Part shown: piece by piece, positions 1-7,828 of the stretch
Numbering within the stretch: the first letter of the stretch is position 1
Layout of the letters: each line of letters opens with the position of its first letter
Assembly: GCA_027486655.1 (NCBI GenBank)
Contig: JAIXOR010000013.1
Span: 31,838 to 95,837 of the forward strand
Reading direction: 5' to 3'
DNA: 64,000 bases
Source: Verrucomicrobiaceae bacterium
Lineage (GTDB): Bacteria; Verrucomicrobiota; Verrucomicrobiia; Verrucomicrobiales; Akkermansiaceae
Made by a program: the position numbers and the translations under genes
Notes under the pieces: generated by a model
Databases searched by the model: none
Told to the model about the DNA's origin: nothing
The model's input: the letters and a program-made list of their open reading frames with translations, nothing else

Positions 1-2
1 AT

Positions 3-395
3 CACACGTTCTTCTGGAACATCATGGCCCCTGCCGCCGATGCGGGGAAACCCTCCGCCGCTCTTTCCAAGGCCATCGACTCGGCCTTCGGATCGATGGA
101 TGTGTTCAAGAAATCCTTCGCTGAAGCCGCCGCCAAGCGCTTCGGCTCCGGCTGGGCCTGGCTCATCGTTCAAGACGGCAAGCTCAAGATCACCAGCACG
201 GCGAACCAGGACAACCCGCTCATGAAAGGCCTGGTGCCGGATGCCGATCTCGGCACGCCCATCCTCGGCCTCGATGTCTGGGAGCACGCCTACTACCTCC
301 ACTATCAGAACCGCCGTCCCGACTACGTGACCGCCTGGTGGAATGTGGTGAACTGGAACGAAGTCTCCAAGCGCCTCGCCGCCGCCACCTCCTGA
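3..395 (+). CDS. Fe/Mn superoxide dismutase, C-terminal part (partial)
   Basis: Dismutes superoxide to oxygen and hydrogen peroxide. The gene enters from the left edge, so only the last 130 codons are present; the reading frame begins at base 3. The visible part starts with HTFFWNIM, the helix just after the first domain's metal histidines, and carries the DVWEHAYY motif, whose Asp and His are two of the four metal ligands of the Fe/Mn family. The C-terminal helix with [10 protein letters not shown] is also typical. The residues that separate iron from manganese enzymes lie mostly outside the window, so I give no symbol. The stop overlaps the ATG of the next gene by one base (TGATG), which suggests coupled translation. 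Confidence 0.95.
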   Translation, partial: HTFFWNIMAPAADAGKPSAALSKAIDSAFGSMDVFKKSFAEAAAKRFGSGWAWLIVQDGKLKITSTANQDNPLMKGLVPDADLGTPILGLDVWEHAYYLHYQNRRPDYVTAWWNVVNWNEVSKRLAAATS

Positions 396-853
396 TGAAA
401 ATCCATCTCCTCGAACAACAACAGCGCCTTCCCATTTCCATGGCGGAGGCTTGGGACTTCTTCTCATCTCCCGCCAATCTCGATGCGATCACGCCGCCGG
501 ATCTTGGCTTCCGCATCACCAGCAAGTCCCAGCCGAAGATGTTCGAGGGGCAGATCATCACCTACCAGGTGAAGATCGCGCCATTCCTCTGGGTGCCTTG
601 GGTGACCGAGATCAAGTGCGTGGAAGAAGGCAGCTCGTTCATCGACGAGCAGCGCTTCGGTCCCTATGCCTTCTGGCATCACCGCCATCTGTTCGAGCCG
701 GATGGCGACGGTGTGAAGATGACGGACACGGTGCACTACGGACTTCCGCTCGGCCCGCTGGGCTCGATCGCCCATGCGGTCTTCGTGAGGCGCAAGCTCC
801 AGTGGATCTTCGGCTATCGCAAACGGATCCTCGCCGAGCGTTTCGGTGGCTGA
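395..853 (+). CDS. SRPBCC family protein (START-like ligand-binding fold)
   Basis: A 152-residue protein with the pattern of the SRPBCC/Bet v1-like superfamily annotated as ligand-binding or cyclase-like. It opens with a strand, then an FFSSPANLDAITPPDLGF segment, where 'sP.nL..iTPp' is the family signature, and it ends in a long basic C-terminal helix. No catalytic residues can be assigned, and the ligand is unknown. The ATG at 395 overlaps the superoxide dismutase stop by one base and leaves the core domain intact; an upstream in-frame start would only add residues translated from dismutase sequence. Translational coupling to the dismutase is the best regulatory guess. Confidence 0.8.
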   Translation: MKIHLLEQQQRLPISMAEAWDFFSSPANLDAITPPDLGFRITSKSQPKMFEGQIITYQVKIAPFLWVPWVTEIKCVEEGSSFIDEQRFGPYAFWHHRHLFEPDGDGVKMTDTVHYGLPLGPLGSIAHAVFVRRKLQWIFGYRKRILAERFGG

Positions 854-862
854 TCGGCTTTG

Positions 863-1582
863 TCAGGGTTTCCTCACCACGGCGATCATCGATCCAAAGA
901 GGTTGCTTGCGCCATCGATGGCCGCGCCGGATTTCATCTGGCTGATATCGCCATCGAGGAACAGCGCGTCCTCACAGCCGAGGGTGAGGAAAAGCGAGGC
1001 GAAACCGTGAAGGTTGGGAAGTCCGGGAGAATGGAAATCCGTGATCACCAGGACCACACGGCCCTTGGTGTCCACGCCCACGCCGTTGCGGATGAGGCGG
1101 TTTTCGGAGGCGGGCCGGAATGCCGGATGGACGCGGCCGCGGTGGAGCAGAAGCGGCCCGGATTGCACGGCGAAGTCCGCCTTTGCGCCAAGGCGCGGCC
1201 ACTCGTCCGCCGGGATGATCGAGGCCTTGCCAGCGTGGATGAAAAACACGCCGTTGGGTTTCAGGAAAAAGTTGCCGTGTCCCTCCGCGGGATTGAGCGG
1301 GCGCAGCTCCCTGCCATCCTGCACCAGCAGCCCGCTGGGGATGCCGCCGGGTTCGAAGATCCCGCCGTTGGCCAGGGTTTCCACGGTTTCTCCGCGCTTG
1401 GCGAGGTGGTCCCGCGCTGCGGTGAATGTGCGCAGCGGCGCACCCCGGGCGTCGTTCCAGAGAATCCGGACCTGCCCGGGCTCGGCGGTGACGATGCGGT
1501 ATCTCACCCCGCCCACTTCCCGGATTTCCTCGGCGTGGAGGGCCATCGACAGTGCCAGCATCAAGATCCATCCCCATTTCAT
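863..1582 (-). CDS. Phosphodiester glycosidase family protein (NAGPA/DUF2233-like), exported
   Basis: A 239-residue exported protein. The first 17 residues (MKWGWILMLALSMALHA) form a clear signal peptide. The body matches the phosphodiester glycosidase/NAGPA-type domain known from uncovering enzyme and from bacterial YigE-like proteins: NGGIFEPGGIPSGLL, then GNFFLKPNGVFFI, AVQSGPLLL, RNGVGVD and a C-terminal CEDALFLDGDISQ. In the family these conserved Asn/Gly/Asp positions build the active site, so hydrolysis of a sugar phosphodiester is plausible; the substrate is unknown. I chose the ATG at 1582; a TTG 15 bases upstream would only lengthen the n-region. It is divergent from the MlaE-type gene, and about 80 bases between them must hold both promoters. 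Confidence 0.8.
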   Translation of the reverse strand: MKWGWILMLALSMALHAEEIREVGGVRYRIVTAEPGQVRILWNDARGAPLRTFTAARDHLAKRGETVETLANGGIFEPGGIPSGLLVQDGRELRPLNPAEGHGNFFLKPNGVFFIHAGKASIIPADEWPRLGAKADFAVQSGPLLLHRGRVHPAFRPASENRLIRNGVGVDTKGRVVLVITDFHSPGLPNLHGFASLFLTLGCEDALFLDGDISQMKSGAAIDGASNLFGSMIAVVRKP

Positions 1583-1661
1583 GGCGGGATGCTTCAATGC
1601 GACGGACGACGGGTCAAGCCGTGGCTGGTTTACTTCCTCCGGGCCGCGTGTAAGGTTCCGG

Positions 1662-2450
1662 GTGATCCGTTCACTTGGCCGGGCTTTCCTGGACTTCCTC
1701 GCCTACCTGGGGGAACTCGGTGGTTTGGTGGCTGCCTTGTGGGACTCGCTGCGGCATGGCAGGCCGCGATTCCGCCTGTTCATCGAACAGATCGCGGAGA
1801 CCGGCTTTCGTTCGCAGCCGGTGGTCATTGTCACCGGGGCCTTCACCGGCGCGGTGCTCGCAGCGCAGGCCTTGTTCCAGTTCAAACCACTGGGCATGGA
1901 AACCGGGGGCGGCGCGCTGGTGAGTGTGGCCATGCTGCGTGAGCTCGGTCCCTCCGTCACCGCGCTGATGCTCGCCGGCCGGGTGGGCGCGGCCATGGCT
2001 GCGGAAATCGGCACGATGAAAGTGACCGAGCAGATCGACGCCCTCCGCTCGATGGACGTTCATCCGATCGACCACCTGGTGACGCCGCGGTTTCTGGCGA
2101 TGCTGGTGGCCATGCCCTTGCTCATTGCCGAGTCCGCCGCCTTCGGGATCCTTGCCTCGCTGGTGGTGGGTACCGGGCCCTTCGGGGTCAATGGCGCTTA
2201 CTGGATGAGCCAGATGAACCTGCATACCGATGGCTCGGACGTGTTCATCGCCATGATCAAGGGCATGGTTTTCGGCATGTTGATCGTCGTGATTTCCTGC
2301 CACCAGGGTCTCCACGTCACCCAGGGAGCGGTGGGCGTGGGACGCGGCACCACCCGGGCGATGGTGCATTCCTCGCTGGCCATCCTGATCGTGAACTTTT
2401 TCCTGACCCTTCTGCTCAGTCTGGTGTTCCCGGCCGGGGCGGCTGCCTGA
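1662..2450 (+). CDS. MlaE/YrbE-type lipid ABC transporter permease
   Basis: Inner-membrane permease of the MlaE family, which with an MlaF-type ATPase and an MCE protein moves phospholipids between the membranes. The 262-residue product shows the family hallmarks: VTGAFTGAVLAAQ in the first core segment, MLRELGPSVTALMLAGRVGAAMAAEIGTM, the ATEQIDAL-type coupling helix (here VTEQIDALRSM), and the C-terminal TTRAMVHSSLAILIVNFFLT. The GTG at 1662 is preceded by AAGG six bases upstream and gives a length near the 260 residues of E. coli MlaE. An ATG at 1581 is in frame but would overlap the divergent gene. No ATPase or MCE gene follows: the next gene is convergent, so the partners must be elsewhere. 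Confidence 0.88.
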   Translation: MIRSLGRAFLDFLAYLGELGGLVAALWDSLRHGRPRFRLFIEQIAETGFRSQPVVIVTGAFTGAVLAAQALFQFKPLGMETGGGALVSVAMLRELGPSVTALMLAGRVGAAMAAEIGTMKVTEQIDALRSMDVHPIDHLVTPRFLAMLVAMPLLIAESAAFGILASLVVGTGPFGVNGAYWMSQMNLHTDGSDVFIAMIKGMVFGMLIVVISCHQGLHVTQGAVGVGRGTTRAMVHSSLAILIVNFFLTLLLSLVFPAGAAA

Positions 2451-2456
2451 GGGATT

Positions 2457-2915
2457 CTAACGGCTGAGGTCTTCCTGATAGATGAGCTTGAAGCCGCTCT
2501 GGTGAAGGATGGCCAGGGCGAACTCGTAGTCCTCCACGTGCATGGCCAGCAGCGAATGGCCGCCGGGCGAGGGCATCAGCGCGTAGGCAAAGTCGATGTT
2601 GGTCTCCGCGATCATCAGCGTGTCCAGGCACTGGAGCAGCCCGGGTCCGGACTCGCGCAGGGCCACCACGACCAGCTCGCAGGAGGCATGCGGGATGCCT
2701 TTTTCCATGAACAGGTGCTCGGCCGTGTCCGGATCCGAGACCACCAGCCGGGCAACGGTGGCATCGCGGGAATCCTGAACGCTCAGGCCGATGACCTCGA
2801 TGGCGGATGCGCGGAGGAGCTTCACCAGCGCGGCAAGCGCTCCGGCGCGGTTCGGCAGCATGACGGAGAACTGGCGGACGGGCGCGCCGTGGTCGATGAG
2901 GGTGTCTGTATCCAT
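2457..2915 (-). CDS. Tandem ACT-domain protein
   Basis: A 152-residue protein made of two ACT domains (about residues 13-80 and 83-150). ACT domains are small beta-alpha-beta ligand sensors, usually for amino acids. The first has QFSVMLPNRAGALAALVKLL, with the 'PnrpGaLa.l...L' turn that holds the ligand in this family; the second is degenerate (ELVVVALRESGPGLLQCLDTL) but keeps the same order of strands and helices. Stand-alone double-ACT proteins of this size are common in Verrucomicrobiota and Planctomycetota and are thought to be regulatory. No enzyme domain is present. It lies 22 bases downstream of the ankyrin gene on the same strand and may share its transcript. Confidence 0.75.
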   Translation of the reverse strand: MDTDTLIDHGAPVRQFSVMLPNRAGALAALVKLLRASAIEVIGLSVQDSRDATVARLVVSDPDTAEHLFMEKGIPHASCELVVVALRESGPGLLQCLDTLMIAETNIDFAYALMPSPGGHSLLAMHVEDYEFALAILHQSGFKLIYQEDLSR

Positions 2916-2937
2916 GTGGAAAAGGGAAAAAGGCGGG

Positions 2938-4530
2938 TCATCCGCGTGGTCCGCGCAGCGGCAGGGTGCGCACGGCCCCGGTGGCGGCGTCCTCGATGAC
3001 GATTTGGGAGGGCCGGACGTCGGTCACGATGAACTCGGCACCGTCCGCGCTTTTGAAACGGCGGCCCGGAGAGGCGATGTAGCGTTTTCCCGTGGCGGCA
3101 TCCTCGACGAGCGCCACCGGATCATGGGCACCGCTGGGCACGCCGGAGATCCATTCGCGCGTGGTTCCCGTCCGCGAGTCGCGCACCTCGACGACGGAAA
3201 CCTCCATCGGCTGGCCGAGATTCAGTTTGCTGTCCTCCATGCGGCGCTGCATGCGGGTGACGACGAGCGGGGTGGATGGGATCGATTCGCCGCTGCGTAC
3301 GCGGATTTCCCGCGGTTTGGAGCCGAGGATTTCCAGGGTGGCACTGTCGCCCTCCACCGTGCGCACGCGGATCGGCATTTCCCGCTGGCGGTAATGGCGC
3401 ATCACCAAGGGCGGCATGCGGAAGGGCTCGGAGGAAGCCGCCACGGCAGAGGCGGGAGAAGCGTTGGAGGCGGCCTGCGTTGGAGTCGCGGCATGCGGGG
3501 CGGGCTGGGATGGTTTGCTTCCGGCGGTCGGGCTTTCAACCGGGCTGACTTCGCGGGCGGCGCTGAGCACTGCCCCTTCGATCGATTCCGGTGCGGCGCC
3601 TTGACCATCGGTTCCGGATGGGGCGTGGGCCGGAGTGCCCGCCGCGGGGGTATCGCCTTGTGGGGCAGGGGATGGCCCGGCTTTGGACGCGTCAACAAAG
3701 GCCTCCATGGCCTCGGCGACCTGCTGGGGGGATTCGAGGGCAAGTTCCCCGGCTGTGGGTTCGCGCAGGATGAGCTCTGCGATCTGCGGATGGCCTTCCG
3801 CCGTGGCGAGATCGGCGGCGCTGCGGCCTTCGTTGTCGATGGAAAACCGGCTGGCTCCGATATCGAGCAGCAGTTTCACCGATTCGGCGTGGCCGTTTTC
3901 CGCGGCGATCATCAAGGGGGTGCGACCGTCTTCCATCCGCGCATACACCGAGGCCCCGTAGTTGGTGAGCGTATCGATCACTTCGGTTTGCCCGCTCAGC
4001 GCGGCGAGCAGGATTGCGGAATCCAGGTTTTCCCCGTGCAGCGCGGCCAACTCGGAAACCGCCCCGCTCCGGCCTTCCTTCACGGCGAGCAACAAGGGCA
4101 TGTAGCCATCCTTGTCCTTCGCCCGGGGATCGGCGCCCTGGCGAACGAGCCAGCGGACCATCGCGGTTTGATTGGCCAGCACCGCCGCCATCAAGGGTGT
4201 GCGGTCGGAGTCTCCCCTGCGGTCCACGTGCAGTCCACGATCCAGAAGGAAATCCGCCGCAGCCTCGGCACCGGCGGATGCCACCGCGTGGAGGGCGGAG
4301 TCTCCCCGGGCATCCAGGGTCTCCGGGTTGAAACCCGCAGCCACAAACTTGCGGAGCGCGGAAACGTCATTGCCGCCCGCGGCGCGGAACCAATCGGCCT
4401 GGGTCAGCTGGTATCCCGCTTCTTCGAGGTCCGTTTTCCGGGCATCCCCGGGTTTCCGGCAGGCCGTGGGTGCGCAGGCAGCGAGGATGACCGCCACCCC
4501 GATGCGCCATGCCGTTCCGCTGCCGATCAT
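2938..4530 (-). CDS. Ankyrin-repeat lipoprotein
   Basis: A 530-residue probable lipoprotein. The N-terminus (MIGSGTAWRIGVAVILAACA) has a hydrophobic core and a lipobox LAAC with Cys19; a second Cys at 24 is an alternative. Residues about 50-260 hold six ankyrin repeats, for example DSDRTPLMAAVLANQTAMV and DGRTPLMIAAENGHAESVKLL, a scaffold for protein contacts. A Pro/Ala/Thr-rich linker (about 283-375) follows, then a beta-rich C-terminal domain (376-530) that I do not recognise, with two similar segments around VEDAATGKRYI and IEDAATGAVRTL. It sits between the anti-sigma and ACT genes, all on the minus strand; a shared transcript is possible, but the 67-base gap to the anti-sigma gene could hold its own promoter. 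Confidence 0.8.
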   Translation of the reverse strand: MIGSGTAWRIGVAVILAACAPTACRKPGDARKTDLEEAGYQLTQADWFRAAGGNDVSALRKFVAAGFNPETLDARGDSALHAVASAGAEAAADFLLDRGLHVDRRGDSDRTPLMAAVLANQTAMVRWLVRQGADPRAKDKDGYMPLLLAVKEGRSGAVSELAALHGENLDSAILLAALSGQTEVIDTLTNYGASVYARMEDGRTPLMIAAENGHAESVKLLLDIGASRFSIDNEGRSAADLATAEGHPQIAELILREPTAGELALESPQQVAEAMEAFVDASKAGPSPAPQGDTPAAGTPAHAPSGTDGQGAAPESIEGAVLSAAREVSPVESPTAGSKPSQPAPHAATPTQAASNASPASAVAASSEPFRMPPLVMRHYRQREMPIRVRTVEGDSATLEILGSKPREIRVRSGESIPSTPLVVTRMQRRMEDSKLNLGQPMEVSVVEVRDSRTGTTREWISGVPSGAHDPVALVEDAATGKRYIASPGRRFKSADGAEFIVTDVRPSQIVIEDAATGAVRTLPLRGPRG

Positions 4531-4597
4531 GTCCGGACCTTAGTGTCTGGATGAGTCCGGTTCAATCCCGAAACATGAGGCGTCCGATGGCGGGCTG

Positions 4598-5398
4598 TTA
4601 GCCGTTCTTGGCGAGGGCGACGACCTTCTCCTGCTTCGATTTCACCACACCGCCGGGTTGTTCGAGCGTGATGACGAAGGCCTGTGGCTTGGACAGGGCG
4701 AGCTTGGCGGCGATCGGCACCACCACCGGAGAGCCATCGGCCGGGATGTCGAACACGCCACCATCCACCGGTGCGTCGGCATCGCGAGTGGGATCGACGA
4801 TCCACAATTGATACTGGGCCTTGGAAGGATCGTTGGCGGGGATTCCGGTGAGCTTCATGAAACCCTGTTGGAGCGAGTCGCTCCAGATCACGGTGCCGCC
4901 TGCCTCTTTGAAATCTCCAAGGCCGGAGAAACGGTTTTCTATCAGGTCCCTGGCCTCCGAGCGCAGGCGGCTTTCCGCGACGGCCGCGGGGACGGGCTGG
5001 GACTCGCGCGGGGCGATCCATGCAAGAACCAAAGCCGCTGCCGCTGCCGCCCAGCCGGTGGCGGGATGGCCGACCCAGCGCTTCCATGCGGGCACCTGCG
5101 GATGAATCACCGACGAAGCGGCCACCACCGGAGCGGGAGGCGGCAGGACGACCGGGGACGGGGCCTTTGCCGCCCAATCGTGGAGGCGCTCCGCAAGCCC
5201 CTCCGGCATCGGCTCGGCCGTGGAAAGCACGGACTGGATCTCGATTTCCGCCGCCAGCCAATCGAAGGAATCGTCTGCGGATACCCCAAGCTCGTGGCAC
5301 AGGGCCGCCAGTTCGCGCTCTTCCTCCAGACTCAGGTCGCCCATGGCGCGGCCGGCGCTGAGTTCGTCGAATCGGATCTTCAGATCGGTCGGATTCAT
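4598..5398 (-). CDS. Anti-sigma factor, RskA-type
   Basis: Membrane-bound anti-sigma factor expected to hold the ECF sigma factor encoded just upstream until a signal releases it. The 266-residue product has a cytoplasmic N-terminal part (1-105) without the HxxxCxxC of zinc anti-sigma domains, one membrane segment (about 112-129, TGWAAAAAALVLAWIAP), and a periplasmic RskA/anti-sigma-K domain (about 150-266) with YQLWIVDP and the C-terminal FVITLEQPGGV typical of that family. Its ATG overlaps the sigma factor stop as ATGA, a classic sign of translational coupling between a sigma factor and its antagonist. The inducing signal is unknown. Confidence 0.88.
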   Translation of the reverse strand: MNPTDLKIRFDELSAGRAMGDLSLEEERELAALCHELGVSADDSFDWLAAEIEIQSVLSTAEPMPEGLAERLHDWAAKAPSPVVLPPPAPVVAASSVIHPQVPAWKRWVGHPATGWAAAAAALVLAWIAPRESQPVPAAVAESRLRSEARDLIENRFSGLGDFKEAGGTVIWSDSLQQGFMKLTGIPANDPSKAQYQLWIVDPTRDADAPVDGGVFDIPADGSPVVVPIAAKLALSKPQAFVITLEQPGGVVKSKQEKVVALAKNG

Positions 5399-5970
5399 GA
5401 CGCGGGTTGGAGGTTCGGGTTGGCCGTGCGCTGGAGTTGCTCACGGAGGGCGATGAGCCCGCGGCGGAGGCGGGTCTTGACGGTGCCGAGAGGAAGTCCG
5501 GTCTTCTCGGCGATCTCAGGATGGGTGAAGCCATCCTCGAAAAACATTTTGAACAGCTCCCGGGTGTCGTCCGGCAGCGTGGCGATGCAGGCGCGGACCG
5601 CCTCCGGATCGCACTGCGAGGGTGAAGGCCCCGCTGCGGGTGCGGGGATGGATTCGGCGGCATCCAGGGTCTCGAATCCCGGTTGCCGGCCTTGGCGGCG
5701 GAGGTGATCGATGGTCCTCCGACGGGCGATCATGCCGATGAATGTCGATTCCGATGCCATGCGCGGATCGAAGAAAGCGGCCTTTTTCCAAACTTCGGTG
5801 AGGATTTCCTGGACCAGGTCTTCGGCCTCCGTGCTGTCTTTCACGGAGCGGCGGACCAGCCCCCAGACAAGAGGTCCGTAGCGGTCGATGCACTCGCCCA
5901 TGGCTCCGGAGTCCCCGGCCGCGAGGCGGGGAAGCAGAGGGGCTGGGTTGCTGGGATCGGCCGCAGTCAC
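5395..5970 (-). CDS. ECF RNA polymerase sigma factor
   Basis: Extracytoplasmic-function sigma factor of about 191 residues. Region 2 is seen as RYGPLVWGLVRR, then EAEDLVQEILTEVWKKA and MIARRRTIDHLRR, which form the core-binding and -10 recognition helices. Region 4 holds LPDDTRELFKMFFEDGFTH followed by IAEKTGLPLGTVKTRLRRG, the helix-turn-helix that reads the -35 element. I placed the start at a GTG at 5970 because it lies just ahead of region 2 and gives a normal length; an ATG further upstream would run into the fasciclin gene and add about 80 residues without domain character. The true start is uncertain. It is followed by its anti-sigma factor with a 4-base overlap and is probably autoregulated. 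Confidence 0.85.
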   Translation of the reverse strand: MTAADPSNPAPLLPRLAAGDSGAMGECIDRYGPLVWGLVRRSVKDSTEAEDLVQEILTEVWKKAAFFDPRMASESTFIGMIARRRTIDHLRRQGRQPGFETLDAAESIPAPAAGPSPSQCDPEAVRACIATLPDDTRELFKMFFEDGFTHPEIAEKTGLPLGTVKTRLRRGLIALREQLQRTANPNLQPAS

Positions 5971-6199
5971 TGTGAGCTGGCGAGCGTAGGCGCTTTCCTT
6001 CGATTGTCCAAAAATTCCTTCGGTGGGATTTTCCTTGGTTTCCCCGCGTGCCGTCGCCTCACGTCCGCCGTTCCGGAGGACCCAGAGCGGCCTCAATCGG
6101 GCCGGGCCGGGAGCGTGGTTCCGACCTTCCACCTGCGCGGGGGAAGGCCGGAACCATGTGAGATCGCCCCTCATCGGGTGCATGCGAGGGGTTTCCGGA
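5971..6199. promoter_or_regulatory. Intergenic region upstream of the ECF sigma gene
   Basis: About 230 bases lie between the end of the fasciclin gene and the chosen start of the ECF sigma factor, both on the minus strand. The stretch is open in the sigma frame but has no protein-like character, so I treat it as leader and promoter. I see no convincing -35/-10 pair. If the sigma factor is autoregulated, its promoter should be here. Confidence 0.35.
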
Positions 6200-6700
6200 T
6201 CACTTCTTCTCGGTGGGCGGCAGAAGCACTGCATCGATGACGTGGATCACGCCGTTGCTGCATGAAATGTCGGCCTTGGTCACCTTCGATTCGTTGAGGT
6301 GCAGGGAACCGTCCTTCACCTCCAACTTGATCGCCTTCTTGTTGAGGGCGGTGGCGGTGGAGAGCTTCATCGCGGCCTTGGAGTCCACTTCACCGGCCAC
6401 AACGTGATAGGTGAGGATGTCCACCAGCTTGGCCTTGTTCTCCGGTTTGAGCAGGGACTCGACCGTGCCGGCTGGCAGTTTGGCAAAGGCCTCGTCGGTC
6501 GGAGCGAACACGGTGAACGGGCCATCGCCCTTCAGGGTGTCTGCCAGACCGGCGGCCCCGAGGGCTGCGGCCAGGGTCTTGAACGATCCCGCGGCGACGG
6601 CGGTATCGACGATGTCTTTTTTCTCCGCGGCGTGGGTGGAGCCGAGGGTGAGGGCGGCGGCGCTGAGCGCGCAGGCCAGGGATTTGATCAGGGATTTCAT
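6200..6700 (-). CDS. Fasciclin (FAS1) domain protein, exported
   Basis: A 166-residue exported protein with one FAS1 domain, a small fold used in adhesion and surface binding. The signal peptide is [20 protein letters not shown]...THA. FAS1 motifs are present in order: H1-like [17 protein letters not shown], the central YHVVAGEV, and H2-like [14 protein letters not shown] near the C-terminus. Length and single-domain layout match secreted bacterial FAS1 proteins such as mycobacterial MPT70. The ATG at 6700 starts right at the signal peptide; an upstream start would add a non-hydrophobic tail. It lies immediately upstream of the ECF sigma/RskA-type pair, in the same direction, and is the obvious candidate target of that sigma factor. 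Confidence 0.9.
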   Translation of the reverse strand: MKSLIKSLACALSAAALTLGSTHAAEKKDIVDTAVAAGSFKTLAAALGAAGLADTLKGDGPFTVFAPTDEAFAKLPAGTVESLLKPENKAKLVDILTYHVVAGEVDSKAAMKLSTATALNKKAIKLEVKDGSLHLNESKVTKADISCSNGVIHVIDAVLLPPTEKK

Positions 6701-6779
6701 GACGTTGGGGGTTTGGGGTGTCTTGGTTTCAGGATCGGGCACTTGCCCGGATCTGGTCATGGGTTCGTCCGGGTTTCCG

Positions 6780-6902
6780 CGTTGGATTCAAAAATCTGAA
6801 AAGACTTTCTTCGGCCGTCGGGATTCCCTACGCCGTGACTGCTTGCCGGATTGGCGCCGACATTTCCGAACACGGATTTTCCAAATGTTTTTGAATCCAA
6901 CG
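6780..6902. repeat. Perfect 15-bp inverted repeat between divergent genes
   Basis: CGTTGGATTCAAAAA at 6780-6794 and its exact reverse complement TTTTTGAATCCAACG at 6888-6902 enclose 93 bases. The pair lies in the gap between the divergent fasciclin and sigma-70 genes, so the enclosed part should hold promoter elements. It could be a pair of operator arms, the ends of a tiny mobile element, or an invertible segment. No target-site duplication is obvious next to the arms. Confidence 0.6.
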
Positions 6903-6950
6903 GCGCGCTTTCTGCGAACACCCCATTGCAAGCAACCCACCCCTGACACC

Positions 6951-7814
6951 ATGGCCTACGATTCTGACAGCAGCATGAAGTTCTACCTCCGCGAGATTTC
7001 GAAAACCCCGCTGCTCACTCCCGAGGAGGAGGTGGCTCTCGCGAAGCGCATCCAGAAGGGCGATGCCGAGGCTCGCGACCACATGATCCGCGCCAACCTG
7101 CGCCTCGTGGTGAAAATCGCCGGTGACTACGCGGGATGCGGGCTTTCCGTGAGCGATCTCGTTTCAGAAGGAAACATCGGCCTGATGAAGGCCGTGGAGC
7201 GCTTCGATCCGGAAAAGGGCGGCAAGCTCTCCACCTACGGTGCCTGGTGGATCAAGCAATCGATCAAGCGTGCCCTGGCCAACCAATCGAAGACCGTGCG
7301 TCTGCCCATCCACATGGTCGACAAGATCGCACGCATGCGCCGCATCGCCCACATCCTCACCGAGGCCCTCGGCCGCGAGCCCACCGAGGAGGAGTTGTCC
7401 GAAGAACTCGGAGTGTCCCGCCACAAGGTGTCCATGCTCAAGCAGGCCGCGCTCAAGCCCACTTCGCTCGATGCCCCGGTCAACGAAGGCGAGGCCACCG
7501 AGTTTGGTGACATCATCGCGGATGAATCCGCCGCCGATCCTCTCGCGTCGCTGGAGCACCGCAACCTGCACGAACAACTCGACGGGCTGCTGGATTTGCT
7601 CGACGAACGCGAGCGCCGGATCATCGACGGTCGCTTCGGCCTCAATGGCCTCAAGCCAATGCTGCTGGAAGACGTGGGCCGCGAATTCGGGGTGTCCCGG
7701 GAACGCATCCGCCAGATCCAGAACTCCGCACTCAACAAGATGCGCCAGGCCCTGATGCGGAAGGACAAACCCGTGCCGCGCCACTCCGGGAAAACCTGCG
7801 AGGAAGCGTCCTGA
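6951..7814 (+). CDS. RNA polymerase sigma-70 family factor (short RpoD/SigA-like)
   Basis: A 287-residue sigma factor with regions 1.2 to 4 but without the long region 1.1 of a housekeeping sigma factor. Region 1.2 is MKFYLREISKTPLLTPEEE; region 2 contains NLRLVVKIAGDYAG, SDLVSEGNIGLMKAVERFDP and KLSTYGAWWIKQSIKRAL, the -10 reading and melting helix; region 3 is REPTEEELSEELGVS; region 4 contains LDERERRIIDGRFGLNG and FGVSRERIRQIQNSALNKM for -35 binding. The size suggests a group 2 or alternative sigma factor. The ATG at 6951 directly precedes region 1.2; an in-frame ATG about 67 bases upstream falls across the inverted repeat and adds no conserved sequence. A lipoprotein gene follows after 14 bases. 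Confidence 0.93.
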   Translation: MAYDSDSSMKFYLREISKTPLLTPEEEVALAKRIQKGDAEARDHMIRANLRLVVKIAGDYAGCGLSVSDLVSEGNIGLMKAVERFDPEKGGKLSTYGAWWIKQSIKRALANQSKTVRLPIHMVDKIARMRRIAHILTEALGREPTEEELSEELGVSRHKVSMLKQAALKPTSLDAPVNEGEATEFGDIIADESAADPLASLEHRNLHEQLDGLLDLLDERERRIIDGRFGLNGLKPMLLEDVGREFGVSRERIRQIQNSALNKMRQALMRKDKPVPRHSGKTCEEAS

Positions 7815-7828
7815 CCCGCCTTTTGCCG

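Noticed and set aside
6411..6950. N-terminal extension of the sigma-70 gene
   Set aside because: The upstream open frame is antisense to the fasciclin gene and crosses the inverted repeat; conserved sequence starts only after 6951.
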